Part shown: piece after piece, positions 1-8,320 of the stretch
Numbering within the stretch: the first letter of the stretch is position 1
How the letters are laid out: each line of letters opens with the position of its first letter
NCBI GenBank assembly: GCA_965655865.1
Contig: CBFHJJ010000022.1
Location: forward strand, 1 to 25,649
Reading direction: 5' to 3'
DNA: 25,649 nucleotides
DNA from: MAG-121220-bin8 sp965655865
GTDB taxonomy: Bacteria; Bacteroidota; Bacteroidia; Flavobacteriales; Flavobacteriaceae
The notes under the pieces: model-generated
Told to the model about the DNA's origin: nothing
Database searches by the model: none
Seen by the model: the letters and a program-made list of their open reading frames with translations, nothing else
Translations under genes and position numbers: made by a program

Positions 1-773
1 TTGAACTTTGAATAGGGAGATAATGAAATAAATCTAGATCTTAAATCAATATCAGTACTAAAAAAGTATTCATTTTCTACAAAATAAGACCAAATTTCAA
101 ATTCATTATCAATAGTCCATTTCATTTTTTTTGGAGTAGTATTAAAAACAACCCAATCTTCTTCTTCATTATTTAGCAATTTATTTAAATACAAAATTTT
201 GCCATATTGTATCATTTTAGAAAGTAAAGTTCTATCATCTTTACCCTGAACATATCCTTCGGAAATCTTAAAAGCAATATCATTAGGAATGAATAATTTA
301 TTCATTTTTTGCGAAAGATAATTGGGTGTATTTACATAATAATTTGATCCAAAATACAAATTCAATGAAATAAATAAATAAGGTCCACTGTAAATTATTC
401 GTTCATTAAAATCACTTTTAGAAATAAGTGTAATTAACTTTGGGGGGGTAAAGTTTTCTAAAATATTGTTGGCGTTATTAAAAATTGACTTTACTTTATT
501 AGAGTTAAAATTATAATCTTTAAATTCAATTAAAGAATAATTGTAAAGATCATTTTCAATTGAATCATTGATTTTATTAATCCATATTGATTTAGGGAAT
601 TGACTTGGAAAAAGGAAAGGATATTTAACCATTAAATTATTTAATTCTTTTTCGTCTGAATTATAAAATTTCTTTTCAAATCTTATTATTTCAATGTCAA
701 GGTTATTGACATTATCACACCCTATTGTAAAAAAAACAATAAAAATAACTGTGTATATCTTATAATAATCCAT
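1..773 (-). CDS. gldB: Gliding motility lipoprotein GldB (C-terminus cut off by window edge)
   Basis: I translated this frame by hand. It opens with ATG at 773 and runs without a stop to the window edge, giving 257 codons of an incomplete protein. The N-terminus is a lipoprotein signal: a hydrophobic stretch (residues 6-15) followed by TIGC, which makes Cys19 the likely lipidated residue. The body matches what I remember of Flavobacterium GldB: an early RFEKKFY segment, KYPFLFP, and a late segment with EIWSYFVEN, STD and SPYSKF. GldB is an essential gliding-motility lipoprotein of the Bacteroidota cell envelope that works with the Gld/type IX secretion machinery; its biochemical role is not settled. 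Compared with family length, roughly the last 50-60 residues are missing beyond the edge. A run of seven C (plus-strand G 442-448) lies in the coding region. It is divergent from nadE, a neighbour I recall from other flavobacteria. Confidence 0.85.
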   Translation of the reverse strand, partial: MDYYKIYTVIFIVFFTIGCDNVNNLDIEIIRFEKKFYNSDEKELNNLMVKYPFLFPSQFPKSIWINKINDSIENDLYNYSLIEFKDYNFNSNKVKSIFNNANNILENFTPPKLITLISKSDFNERIIYSGPYLFISLNLYFGSNYYVNTPNYLSQKMNKLFIPNDIAFKISEGYVQGKDDRTLLSKMIQYGKILYLNKLLNNEEEDWVVFNTTPKKMKWTIDNEFEIWSYFVENEYFFSTDIDLRSRFISLSPYSKF

Positions 774-797
774 TAATTTTGTTGTGTAATATTTTAT

Positions 798-805
798 CAA
801 ATTTA
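798..805 (-). promoter_or_regulatory. Possible -7 box for gldB
   Basis: On the minus strand this reads TAAATTTG, an exact match to the Bacteroidota -7 consensus TAnnTTTG, 25 bases before the gldB ATG. I see no TTG at the usual spacing upstream, so only half of the promoter is supported, and such boxes arise by chance in AT-rich DNA. Confidence 0.3.
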
Positions 806-830
806 ATACAAAGTCAATAAATATTTATAA

Positions 831-1616
831 ATGAAATATGATATAATTGCAGATAATATAATTCAATGGTTAAAAGCTTACTCTAAAAAATCTAAAACAG
901 ATGGCTTTGTTATTGGCATTTCTGGCGGAATAGACTCAGCTTTAACATCAACACTTTGTGCAAGTACTGGCCTACCAACAATCTGCATAGATATGCCTAT
1001 TATGCAAAATAAAAATGAAGTGAATAGAGCTTCTAATCATATAAAATGGCTTCAAAAAAAATTTAATAACGTAATTCATAAATCAGTTGATCTTAATGAT
1101 GTTTTCAACTCATTTAAAAATGCAGTTGAAGAAAAAAATGATAAAAATAATTTTTTGTCTTTAGCGAATTCAAGATCTAGACTCAGGATGACTACTTTAT
1201 ATTATTTTGCTGGTATAAATAACTATTTAGTAGCCGGTACAGGAAATAAAGTTGAGGATTTTGGAATTGGTTTTTATACAAAATATGGAGATGGTGGAGT
1301 AGACATAAGCCCAATTGCAGATTTAAATAAGACGGATGTTTTCGAGATTTCAAAAACACTTAAAGTATTAAATGAGATTGTTAAAGCTAAACCAACAGAT
1401 GGTTTATGGGACGACGGAAGAACCGACGAAGATCAAATAGGAGCAACATACAAAGAATTAGAATGGGCTATGCAACAAAAAAATCTGAACAAAAAATTGA
1501 ATGATTTTAAAGGAAGAGAGAAGAAAGTTTTTCAAATTTTGAAAAAATTTAATAAACAAAATCTTCATAAAATGAATCCTATACCAATTTACAAAGTTCC
1601 AGAAAGTCTAAAATAA
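831..1616 (+). CDS. nadE: NH3-dependent NAD+ synthetase
   Basis: NadE adenylates nicotinic acid adenine dinucleotide and amidates it with ammonia, the last step of NAD+ synthesis in the cytosol. The 261 residues fit the short, ammonia-dependent form: there is no N-terminal glutaminase (nitrilase) domain. The ATP-pyrophosphatase loop SGGIDS is at residues 31-36. Further on come the family segments GTGNKVEDFG, KYGDGGVD and SPIADLNKTDV, then DGLWDDGRTDEDQIG, which forms part of the substrate-binding region. The ATG at 831 leaves a normal spacing before the SGGxDS loop. The gene is transcribed away from gldB, and its TAA is immediately followed by the end of dnaG on the other strand, with no base between the stops. 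I did not find a convincing promoter in the 57-base divergent gap. Confidence 0.93.
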   Translation: MKYDIIADNIIQWLKAYSKKSKTDGFVIGISGGIDSALTSTLCASTGLPTICIDMPIMQNKNEVNRASNHIKWLQKKFNNVIHKSVDLNDVFNSFKNAVEEKNDKNNFLSLANSRSRLRMTTLYYFAGINNYLVAGTGNKVEDFGIGFYTKYGDGGVDISPIADLNKTDVFEISKTLKVLNEIVKAKPTDGLWDDGRTDEDQIGATYKELEWAMQQKNLNKKLNDFKGREKKVFQILKKFNKQNLHKMNPIPIYKVPESLK

Positions 1617-3551
1617 CTACAAAACTCTATTTAATTTTTTTGATAATAGTGTTTTTAGTTTATGATATTCTCCAATTTCCTCGAGAATTTTATCATTATC
1701 TAAGCGGCCTTTAGTTTCTTCTTTTAATTCTTCGACCTTTTTATTAATTAAAAATGTTCTTAAACTAAGGATAGTTTCAGAAACAAGTTGACTTATGACT
1801 TTATCTTTATGTTTAACAAATATATCTTTACTTAACCAATCATGTAGCTCATATTGATCTTCGTTCATTAAAATTCCGGTAACATGATTTGCCAAATCTT
1901 GGTTTAAACTATTTAAAAAAACTTCCAAAATTAGCTTTTGATTTTTCTGAAATTCATTGATAATTTTTTCATAAATAATTTTGAAAGATTCGTTAGTGAA
2001 TTCAATTTCGTCTTGTTGTAGGTCTAAAAATATTTTTTCATAAACTAATGACTTTACTGTTGTAGGTTCTAAAACAACATTACCATCATCATCATTTTTC
2101 AATATCAATTCTTCAAAATTTTCTTGTTTACTTCCATATAACAAAAGTATTTCAATGATTTTTTTTTCTAATTCAAATAGTAAATTAACATCTTTATTTC
2201 TTGTTGTTTTTTGGACCTTAGCAATTCTTTTTTTTGATATTGAATGAATTTCATTTTTCGTTTTCTGAGCTAACGAATTGAATAAAACCTCCTCAGAAAT
2301 GTCCATAATAGTAGAACAGTGCTTTACATATATTTCTTGTTTGATTCTGTCGGGAATAATGGATATACTATTTATAATTTCATTAATAGTATTTGCTTTA
2401 GAAATAGGATCATTTTTTGAGTTTTGAGCTAAAATTGATGCTTTAAATTGTATGAAATCTTTTGAATTATTTTTTAAATAATCATCAATTTCTTCAAAAG
2501 ACTTGTTCTGACTGTAACTGTCAGGATCCTCACCATTTGGAAAAGAACAAACATTAACATTAAGACCTGCTGTCAAAATAATATCAATTCCTCTTAAAGT
2601 TGCATTAATACCGGCTTTATCAGCATCGAACAGCATAGTTACATTCGATGTCAATCTTCTTATCAGTGTGATCTGATCTAAAGTAAGTGCAGTTCCAGAT
2701 GATGAAACCACATTTTTAATTCCTTTTTGATGCAACTGAATAACGTCAGTATAGCCTTCAACTATAAAACAATTATCAAGTTTTGCAATATCTTGTTTTG
2801 CATAAAATATACCATACAATATTTTACTTTTGTTATATATTAAACTTTCTGGTGAGTTTAAATATTTTGCAGTTTTTAGTTGATTATTTAGAATTCTCCC
2901 ACCAAAACCAAGTATCCTGCCTGACATACTATGAATTGGAAATATCACCCTCCCTCTAAATCTATCAATTGGTTTTTCGTTTTTAAAAATTGATAATCCA
3001 GATTTCTCTAAAAAAATTGGATCATAACCATTTGCAATTGCTTTTTTTGAAAAATAATTTAATTTGTCTGGCAAATATCCTAAATCATACTTTTTAATAG
3101 TTTCATCACTAAATCCTCTTTCTTTAAAATAAGAAAAGCCAATAGTTTTACCTTCATTTGAGTTAAACAAAGTATCATTAAAGAAATCTTTTGCATATTC
3201 AGACACTATGAATAGACTTTCTTTTTCTGAAGCTTTTTCCTTATCCAAAGAACTTACTTGAGTTTCTTCAATTTCAATATTATATTTTCTAGCTAAATAT
3301 TTGATAGCTTCAGGATAAGTAAAATGTTCGTGCTCCATTAAAAATGCAACTGCATTTCCTCCTTTTCCGCTACTAAAATCTTTCCAAATTTGTTTAACAG
3401 GTGACACCACAAAACTTGGTGTTTTTTCATTAGAAAAAGGACTTAATCCTTTATAGTTTGAACCCGATTTTTTTAATTGTACGAATTCCCCTACAACCTC
3501 TTCAACTAAAGATTGCTCAAAAACTTTATCTATTGTGGTTTTAGAAATCAA
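1617..3551 (-). CDS. dnaG: DNA primase DnaG, with zinc ligands replaced
   Basis: DnaG makes RNA primers for replication. The 644-residue protein has the usual order: N-terminal primase zinc-binding-like domain (about 1-100), catalytic core with TOPRIM (EGYTD at 265-269, DADKAG at 309-314, EDPDS at 341-345), and a C-terminal helicase-binding region. The zinc site is odd. Where most DnaG proteins have CPFH and CFGC, this one has SPFS (37-40) and DFSS (58-61), so all four usual ligands (Cys, His, Cys, Cys) are replaced, while the surrounding GL.PF.NEKTPSF and GKGGN framework is intact. From memory other Flavobacteriia share this, so it is probably a lineage trait rather than damage. The start codon is TTG (3551); it is preferred because MISKTTIDKVFE matches the family N-terminus. 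It is the last gene of the queA-rlmN-prenyltransferase-dnaG run. Confidence 0.93.
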   Translation of the reverse strand: MISKTTIDKVFEQSLVEEVVGEFVQLKKSGSNYKGLSPFSNEKTPSFVVSPVKQIWKDFSSGKGGNAVAFLMEHEHFTYPEAIKYLARKYNIEIEETQVSSLDKEKASEKESLFIVSEYAKDFFNDTLFNSNEGKTIGFSYFKERGFSDETIKKYDLGYLPDKLNYFSKKAIANGYDPIFLEKSGLSIFKNEKPIDRFRGRVIFPIHSMSGRILGFGGRILNNQLKTAKYLNSPESLIYNKSKILYGIFYAKQDIAKLDNCFIVEGYTDVIQLHQKGIKNVVSSSGTALTLDQITLIRRLTSNVTMLFDADKAGINATLRGIDIILTAGLNVNVCSFPNGEDPDSYSQNKSFEEIDDYLKNNSKDFIQFKASILAQNSKNDPISKANTINEIINSISIIPDRIKQEIYVKHCSTIMDISEEVLFNSLAQKTKNEIHSISKKRIAKVQKTTRNKDVNLLFELEKKIIEILLLYGSKQENFEELILKNDDDGNVVLEPTTVKSLVYEKIFLDLQQDEIEFTNESFKIIYEKIINEFQKNQKLILEVFLNSLNQDLANHVTGILMNEDQYELHDWLSKDIFVKHKDKVISQLVSETILSLRTFLINKKVEELKEETKGRLDNDKILEEIGEYHKLKTLLSKKLNRVL

Positions 3552-3600
3552 TTTTTTTTAATAATATATTAATTTAATCAAAAAAAATTATTTAAATAAA

Positions 3601-4575
3601 TTAGTAATTTCTTTCAATTACGTATTTAATTAATTTTTTTAAACTTTCTTTAAATTCGTTATCCTCAAAATATTTTAAGTCTTCAATTGCAGAATTATAA
3701 TATTCATTGATTTTTTTTTGAGTATAATCAATACCTCCAATTTCGGTAACGTAACTTATAATATCTTTTATAACATTATCATTACTGTTTTTAACAGAAT
3801 TAATTAACCATTTCTTTTTTGATTTTGAGGAATTATTTAAAGCATAAATAAGAGGAAGTGTTAATTTTTTTTCCTTAATATCTATACCTGTTGGCTTTCC
3901 TATTTTTCTGTTACCATAATCAAATAAATCATCTTTTAATTGAAAAGCAATACCAATTTTTTCGCCTAATTCGTAAAATTTATTAATTTGAACTTTAGAA
4001 GAATTTGAAGCAGAGGCTCCAAGTGCACAACAGGATGCAATCAAGGATGCTGTTTTTTTTGTAATTATATTAAAATAAGTTTTTTCATCAATATCTAATC
4101 TTCTTGCTTTTTCAATTTGTAAAAGCTCACCTTGACTCATGTCTTTAACAGATTTTGAAATTATTTTAAGTAAATCAAAATCATCATTATCAATACACAG
4201 CAACATTCCTTTAGACAATAAAAAATCTCCTACCAAAACAGCAATTTTATTTTTCCATAAAGCATTTAAAGAGAAAAAACCTCTTCTTTTATCACTAGAA
4301 TCAACTACATCATCATGAATTAATGTTGCGGTATGAATTAGCTCAATAATAGAAGCCGCCCTGTAAACTTTTTCATTAATAATTGCGTTATCTGACATCA
4401 TTTTAGCTGTTAAAAAAACAAACATTGGTCTCATTTGCTTACCTTTTCTTTTAACAACATAATGAGTGATTCTGTTCAATAAGGGGACGTTAGAAATCAT
4501 AGAATTTGAAAATTTCTCCTCAAAAAGATCCATTTCTTTTTTTATAGGTAATTTGATTTGCTCTAAAATTTTCAT
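3601..4575 (-). CDS. Long-chain (E)-polyprenyl diphosphate synthase
   Basis: This trans-isoprenyl diphosphate synthase condenses isopentenyl diphosphate onto an allylic primer to make the side chain of the respiratory quinone. The 324 residues show KGKQMRP (44-50), the first Asp-rich motif DDVVD (88-92) preceded by LIH and small residues rather than bulky aromatics (which fits a long product), GDFLLSKG (116-123), and the second Asp-rich motif DDLFD (215-219). Product length cannot be read directly. Flavobacteriia usually carry menaquinone-6, so hexaprenyl diphosphate is a reasonable inference; annotation pipelines would probably say octaprenyl (IspB-like). It lies 7 bases after rlmN and 49 bases before dnaG on the same strand. 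Confidence 0.88.
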   Translation of the reverse strand: MKILEQIKLPIKKEMDLFEEKFSNSMISNVPLLNRITHYVVKRKGKQMRPMFVFLTAKMMSDNAIINEKVYRAASIIELIHTATLIHDDVVDSSDKRRGFFSLNALWKNKIAVLVGDFLLSKGMLLCIDNDDFDLLKIISKSVKDMSQGELLQIEKARRLDIDEKTYFNIITKKTASLIASCCALGASASNSSKVQINKFYELGEKIGIAFQLKDDLFDYGNRKIGKPTGIDIKEKKLTLPLIYALNNSSKSKKKWLINSVKNSNDNVIKDIISYVTEIGGIDYTQKKINEYYNSAIEDLKYFEDNEFKESLKKLIKYVIERNY

Positions 4576-4582
4576 ATAATTA

Positions 4583-5623
4583 TTACTCTATCTTATTAGC
4601 TAATTGTCCACATGCTGCATCAATATCTTTACCTCTCGATTTACGTATAGTAACTGGAATTTTATTTTTCTCAAGCTTATTCACATATTCCTCTATAGCT
4701 TTATTTTTTGCAGATCTAAAAAAATTATTATCTGTTGTATTATACTCAATAAGATTAACCTTTGAGGGTGAAGATTTGCAAAAATTAATTAAAGCATTTA
4801 TATGGTCCTCGTCATCATTAATACCTTCCCAAACTATGTATTCATAAGTTACAATTTTATTAGTTTTTAAATACCAATATTTTACAGCTTCTAAAAGATT
4901 TTCTAAAGGAAATTTTTTAGAAAAAGGCATAATTTTATTTCTAGTTTTTTCTATAGCTGAGTGTAGAGAAATAGCTAAATTAAATTTCACATTGTCATCA
5001 GCCATTTTAATAATTAATTTTGATATGCCTGAGGTAGATACAGTGATTCTTTTAGGTGACATTCCTAAGCCCTCTTTACTAGTTATTTTATCAATTCCCT
5101 TGATAACATTACTATAGTTTAAAAGAGGCTCACCCATGCCCATAAAAACTATATTTGAAATAGGTCTATCGTGATATTTTATACTTTGAGAATTAATAGT
5201 AACTGCTTGATCATAAATCTCGTCTGGATTTAAATTTCTTATCCTATCCATTTTTGAAGTTGCACAAAATTCACAATCTAAACTACATCCTACTTGACTG
5301 GAAATACAAGCAGTAGTTCTTGATTTTGTAGGTATTAAAACGGATTCAACTAAAAGATTGTCATATAATGATATTGCATTTTTAATAGTCCCGTCTTTGC
5401 TTTTCTGTAATTTATCAATTTTAATATGATTAATAACAAATTTACTTTTCAATATATTTCTTAATTCTAAAGAAATATTTGTCATTTCATCAAATGATAA
5501 ACAAGATTTTTTCCAAAGCCAGTTATAAACTTGCTTAGCCCTGTAGGAGGGCATATTATTGGATTTAAAAAAAGAAGTCAGCTCTTCAATCGACAAAGAT
5601 CTAATATCTTTTTTTTCTTTCAT
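4583..5623 (-). CDS. rlmN: Dual-specificity 23S rRNA/tRNA adenine C2-methyltransferase RlmN
   Basis: RlmN is a radical-SAM enzyme that methylates C2 of A2503 in 23S rRNA and of A37 in some tRNAs. In the 346 residues the radical-SAM cluster CxxxCxxC is at Cys113, Cys117 and Cys120, followed by the SAM-contact segment MGMGEPLLNY near residue 162 and an SLHS segment near 223. The C-terminal ACGQL carries Cys338, which corresponds to the conserved methyl-carrying cysteine of the family. Start, length and motifs all fit RlmN rather than Cfr. The gene starts 9 bases after queA ends and is followed closely by the prenyltransferase, so it is probably co-transcribed. Its neighbour queA is also an RNA-modification gene. 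Confidence 0.95.
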   Translation of the reverse strand: MKEKKDIRSLSIEELTSFFKSNNMPSYRAKQVYNWLWKKSCLSFDEMTNISLELRNILKSKFVINHIKIDKLQKSKDGTIKNAISLYDNLLVESVLIPTKSRTTACISSQVGCSLDCEFCATSKMDRIRNLNPDEIYDQAVTINSQSIKYHDRPISNIVFMGMGEPLLNYSNVIKGIDKITSKEGLGMSPKRITVSTSGISKLIIKMADDNVKFNLAISLHSAIEKTRNKIMPFSKKFPLENLLEAVKYWYLKTNKIVTYEYIVWEGINDDEDHINALINFCKSSPSKVNLIEYNTTDNNFFRSAKNKAIEEYVNKLEKNKIPVTIRKSRGKDIDAACGQLANKIE

Positions 5624-5632
5624 TTTAAAAAT

Positions 5633-6682
5633 TTATATAATCAACATCGCATCTCCGTAAGAATAAAAATTATATTTTTCTTTTATTGCAACTGAGTAAG
5701 CTTCTTTAATAAAATCAGGTCCAGCAAAAGCTGAAGCCATCATTAATAATGTTGATTTAGGTGTATGAAAATTGGTAATCATAGAATCAGCAATTCTAAA
5801 ATCGTAGGGTGGAAAAATAAACTTATGAGTCCAACCACTATATGGATTTAACGTTCTAACTGAGGATACGGACGATTCAATTCCTCGCATTGAAGTAGTA
5901 CCAACAGCACAAATTCTTTTTTTATTTGCTTTTGCCCCATTAATTATATCACAAGCCTTTTCATTTATAAATAATTCCTCTGAATCCATTTTGTGTTTAG
6001 ATAAATCTTCAACTTCAACAGGATTAAAAGTTCCTAAACCTACATGCATAGTTATTTCTGCAATATTGATTCCTTTAATCTCTAATCTTTTTAATAAATG
6101 TTTTGAAAAATGCATTCCTGCCGAAGGGGCAGATACTGCACCCTCATGTTTTGCATATATTGTTTGGAATCTTTCTTTGTCAAAACTCTCTTCCTCTCTT
6201 TTAATAAATTTTGGAAGCGGAGTTTGACCTAACTCAAATAGAGCTTTTCTAAATTCTTCATAAGAACCATCATATAGAAACCTTAATGTTCTCCCTCTTG
6301 ACGTAGTATTATCAATAACCTCAGCAACTAGATTGTCATCATCTCCAAAATATAATTTATTACCAATTCTTATTTTTCTTGCTGGATCAACTAAAACATC
6401 CCACAGTCTTTGTTCGTCACTTAACTCTCTCAACAAAAACACTTCAATTCTTGCACCAGTTTTTTCTTTATTTCCAATTAATCTAGCAGGAAACACCTTA
6501 GTATTATTAAAAACAAAAGCATCTCCTTCATCAAAATAACTAACTACATCCTTAAAAGTTTTATGCTCAATAGTTTCTTTTTTTCTGTCTAAAACCATTA
6601 GTCTAGACTCATCTCGGTGATCTGCTGGATATTCAGCTAAGCGTTCATCTGGAAGTTCAAAATTAAATTGTGATAGTTTCAT
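5633..6682 (-). CDS. queA: S-adenosylmethionine:tRNA ribosyltransferase-isomerase QueA
   Basis: QueA transfers and isomerises the ribosyl part of SAM onto preQ1 in tRNA, giving epoxyqueuosine. I chose the ATG at 6682, giving the usual N-terminus MKLSQFNFELP and 349 residues. The reading frame can be extended to a TTG at 6703, but that TTG lies inside the likely -7 promoter box (6701-6708) and is not credible as a start. Recognisable family blocks are LAEYPA and RDESRLMVL, DAFVFNNTKVFPARL, the EGAVSAPSAGMHF block, the HVGLGTF segment and, near the end, ITNFHTPKSTLLMM and YSYGDAMLI. It is the first gene of a minus-strand operon with rlmN. Confidence 0.95.
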   Translation of the reverse strand: MKLSQFNFELPDERLAEYPADHRDESRLMVLDRKKETIEHKTFKDVVSYFDEGDAFVFNNTKVFPARLIGNKEKTGARIEVFLLRELSDEQRLWDVLVDPARKIRIGNKLYFGDDDNLVAEVIDNTTSRGRTLRFLYDGSYEEFRKALFELGQTPLPKFIKREEESFDKERFQTIYAKHEGAVSAPSAGMHFSKHLLKRLEIKGINIAEITMHVGLGTFNPVEVEDLSKHKMDSEELFINEKACDIINGAKANKKRICAVGTTSMRGIESSVSSVRTLNPYSGWTHKFIFPPYDFRIADSMITNFHTPKSTLLMMASAFAGPDFIKEAYSVAIKEKYNFYSYGDAMLII

Positions 6683-6700
6683 AATATTATTTAAAGTTTG

Positions 6701-6732
6701 CAAATATACATTTCTGCATACCCCTATGTCAA
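6701..6732 (-). promoter_or_regulatory. Promoter of the queA-rlmN-prenyltransferase-dnaG operon
   Basis: On the minus strand TTGACA (6727-6732) is followed, 21 bases after its TTG, by TATATTTG (6701-6708), an exact TAnnTTTG box. This fits the Bacteroidota TTG/TAnnTTTG promoter layout. Transcription would begin a few bases further on, downstream of the alternative TTG start of queA, which supports the ATG at 6682. The promoter fills the 71-base gap between aroA and queA, where I see no terminator hairpin. Confidence 0.55.
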
Positions 6733-6753
6733 GTATATTGGCAATTAATTAAA

Positions 6754-7986
6754 TTAAATTTGGGATAAGGTAAAATTTAACCCCTTTAAATCTTTCCAAA
6801 AATCCTTGTATGACTTTGTAACTACATCTGGATTATTAATGATTATTGGAGTTATTAAAGCCAAGGGTGCAAATGCCATTGCCATCCTGTGATCATTATA
6901 AGTTTCAATTGAAATTCCATTATTTATAGAAAAAGAAGGTTCTAAATGGAAACTATTATTAGTAATCTTAACAACAGCCCCTAGTTTAGACAATTCAATT
7001 TTTAAAGCTTCTAATCTATCTGTTTCTTTAATTTTTAAAGTGTGTAATCCAGAAAGATCACAACTAATACCTAATCCAAAACAAGTAACTGCAATAGTTT
7101 GAGCAATGTCTGGATTTTCTGTTAAATCAAGATTAATATGATTAGGCTTAGTAAAATTATTAATTTTTTTTATTAAAATTCTAGAGGAAGATTTTATAAA
7201 TTTTGTTTCAACACCAAGTTTTGCGTAGATTTCATGTAACCTAACATCGCCTTGAATTGATGATTTATAAAATGTACCTATATTTAATTCAGCAGCATTA
7301 GAAAGTGCCACAGTACTGTAAAAGTATGATGCCGAACTCCAATCAGACTCTACAGAAATTGAAGAATTATTAATTTTTGAACAGTGTTCAATTGAAATAA
7401 TATTTTTTTTAAAACAACATTTAATTCCAATTTTTTTGAGAATAGCTAATGTCATTTCTAAATAAGGCTTAGAAGTTATTTTTCCTTCAAGATTAATTAA
7501 TAACCCATTTTTTAAAATAGGTGCAATTAACATTAAAGCGGAAATATATTGACTGCTTATATTAGAACTTAAACTTATTTCTCCACCAACTATCTCTTGT
7601 CCTTTTACTATTAAAGGAGGAAATCCCTGTTTATCATAATAAGAAATATTGGCACCTAATTTATTTAAAGCATCAACTAGAATCTTAATTGGTCTTTCCT
7701 TCATTCTTTTTGAGCCAGTAATTAAAAACTGTTTATTTGTTTTTATGGATAGTAAAGCTGTTAAAAAACGCATAGCAGTGCCAGCATGGTGAACATCGAT
7801 ATGGCTTTCTAAATGGGTTATGTATTTATCTAATATTACTGTGTCATCTGAGTTAGATAAATTATCTATTTTTAAATTTCCATAAATTGAATTTAAAATT
7901 AATAACCTATTTGATTCACTTTTAGAACCTGAAATTTCAAATGAATTTGAAAAACTATTATTATTATGATTAATCAAATAACTCAT
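6754..7986 (-). CDS. aroA: 3-phosphoshikimate 1-carboxyvinyltransferase (EPSP synthase)
   Basis: EPSP synthase joins phosphoenolpyruvate to shikimate 3-phosphate, the sixth step of the shikimate pathway. The 410 residues start with the substrate-binding segment SGSKSESNR (19-27; Lys22, Ser23 and Arg27 are the usual contacts). The AGTAMRFLTA block at 68-77 and the RMKERPI block at 94-100 follow, then KETDRL in the second domain and NDHRMAMAFAPLAL near the C-terminus. The protein is on the short side for the family (about 410-440). It begins 3 bases after the MazG-like gene and is the last gene of the long aromatic operon; its product is two steps before the DAHP synthase-mutase fusion's second substrate, chorismate (aroC is not in the window). 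Confidence 0.93.
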   Translation of the reverse strand: MSYLINHNNNSFSNSFEISGSKSESNRLLILNSIYGNLKIDNLSNSDDTVILDKYITHLESHIDVHHAGTAMRFLTALLSIKTNKQFLITGSKRMKERPIKILVDALNKLGANISYYDKQGFPPLIVKGQEIVGGEISLSSNISSQYISALMLIAPILKNGLLINLEGKITSKPYLEMTLAILKKIGIKCCFKKNIISIEHCSKINNSSISVESDWSSASYFYSTVALSNAAELNIGTFYKSSIQGDVRLHEIYAKLGVETKFIKSSSRILIKKINNFTKPNHINLDLTENPDIAQTIAVTCFGLGISCDLSGLHTLKIKETDRLEALKIELSKLGAVVKITNNSFHLEPSFSINNGISIETYNDHRMAMAFAPLALITPIIINNPDVVTKSYKDFWKDLKGLNFTLSQI

Positions 7987-7989
7987 AAA

Positions 7990-8316
7990 TTATTTTAGCT
8001 TAGAATTATTCTTATGTCTTGAATGATCTCTTTTAGATTTTAATTCTATTTTGTTATTAAATGATTTGTCCAAATCAATTCCTGTTTGATTAGCTAAACA
8101 CAAAACAACAAAAAGAACATCGGAAAGCTCTTCTCCTAAATCAATATTTTTATCCGATTCTTTTTCTGATTGTTCACCGAATCTTCGAGATATAACTCTA
8201 GCTACTTCACCTACTTCTTCTGTTAATTGAGCCATATTTGTTAGCGGATCAAAATAACGAACACCATGTTCATTTATCCAATTGTCTACTTTTTTTTGTA
8301 ATGATTTAAATTCCAT
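7990..8316 (-). CDS. MazG-like nucleotide pyrophosphohydrolase
   Basis: This is a short all-alpha NTP pyrophosphohydrolase of the MazG/dUTPase-like superfamily. The 108 residues contain the metal-binding pattern EE..E at Glu33, Glu34 and Glu37 (TEEVGEVARV) and the second acidic helix GEELSDVLFV with Glu62/63 and Asp66. The size corresponds to a single MazG domain. The substrate cannot be read from sequence; these enzymes usually remove non-canonical or excess nucleoside triphosphates. It lies 4 bases after dtd and 3 before aroA. Next to dtd it makes a small quality-control pair inside a biosynthetic operon. Confidence 0.82.
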   Translation of the reverse strand: MEFKSLQKKVDNWINEHGVRYFDPLTNMAQLTEEVGEVARVISRRFGEQSEKESDKNIDLGEELSDVLFVVLCLANQTGIDLDKSFNNKIELKSKRDHSRHKNNSKLK

Positions 8317-8320
8317 AAGG

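Noticed and set aside
5991..6539. Open frames on the plus strand opposite queA
   Set aside because: They are antisense to a well-conserved gene, show no recognisable protein features and have no promoter. Similar frames opposite rsgA, the receptor-like gene, the GLPGLI gene and pdhB were rejected for the same reason.
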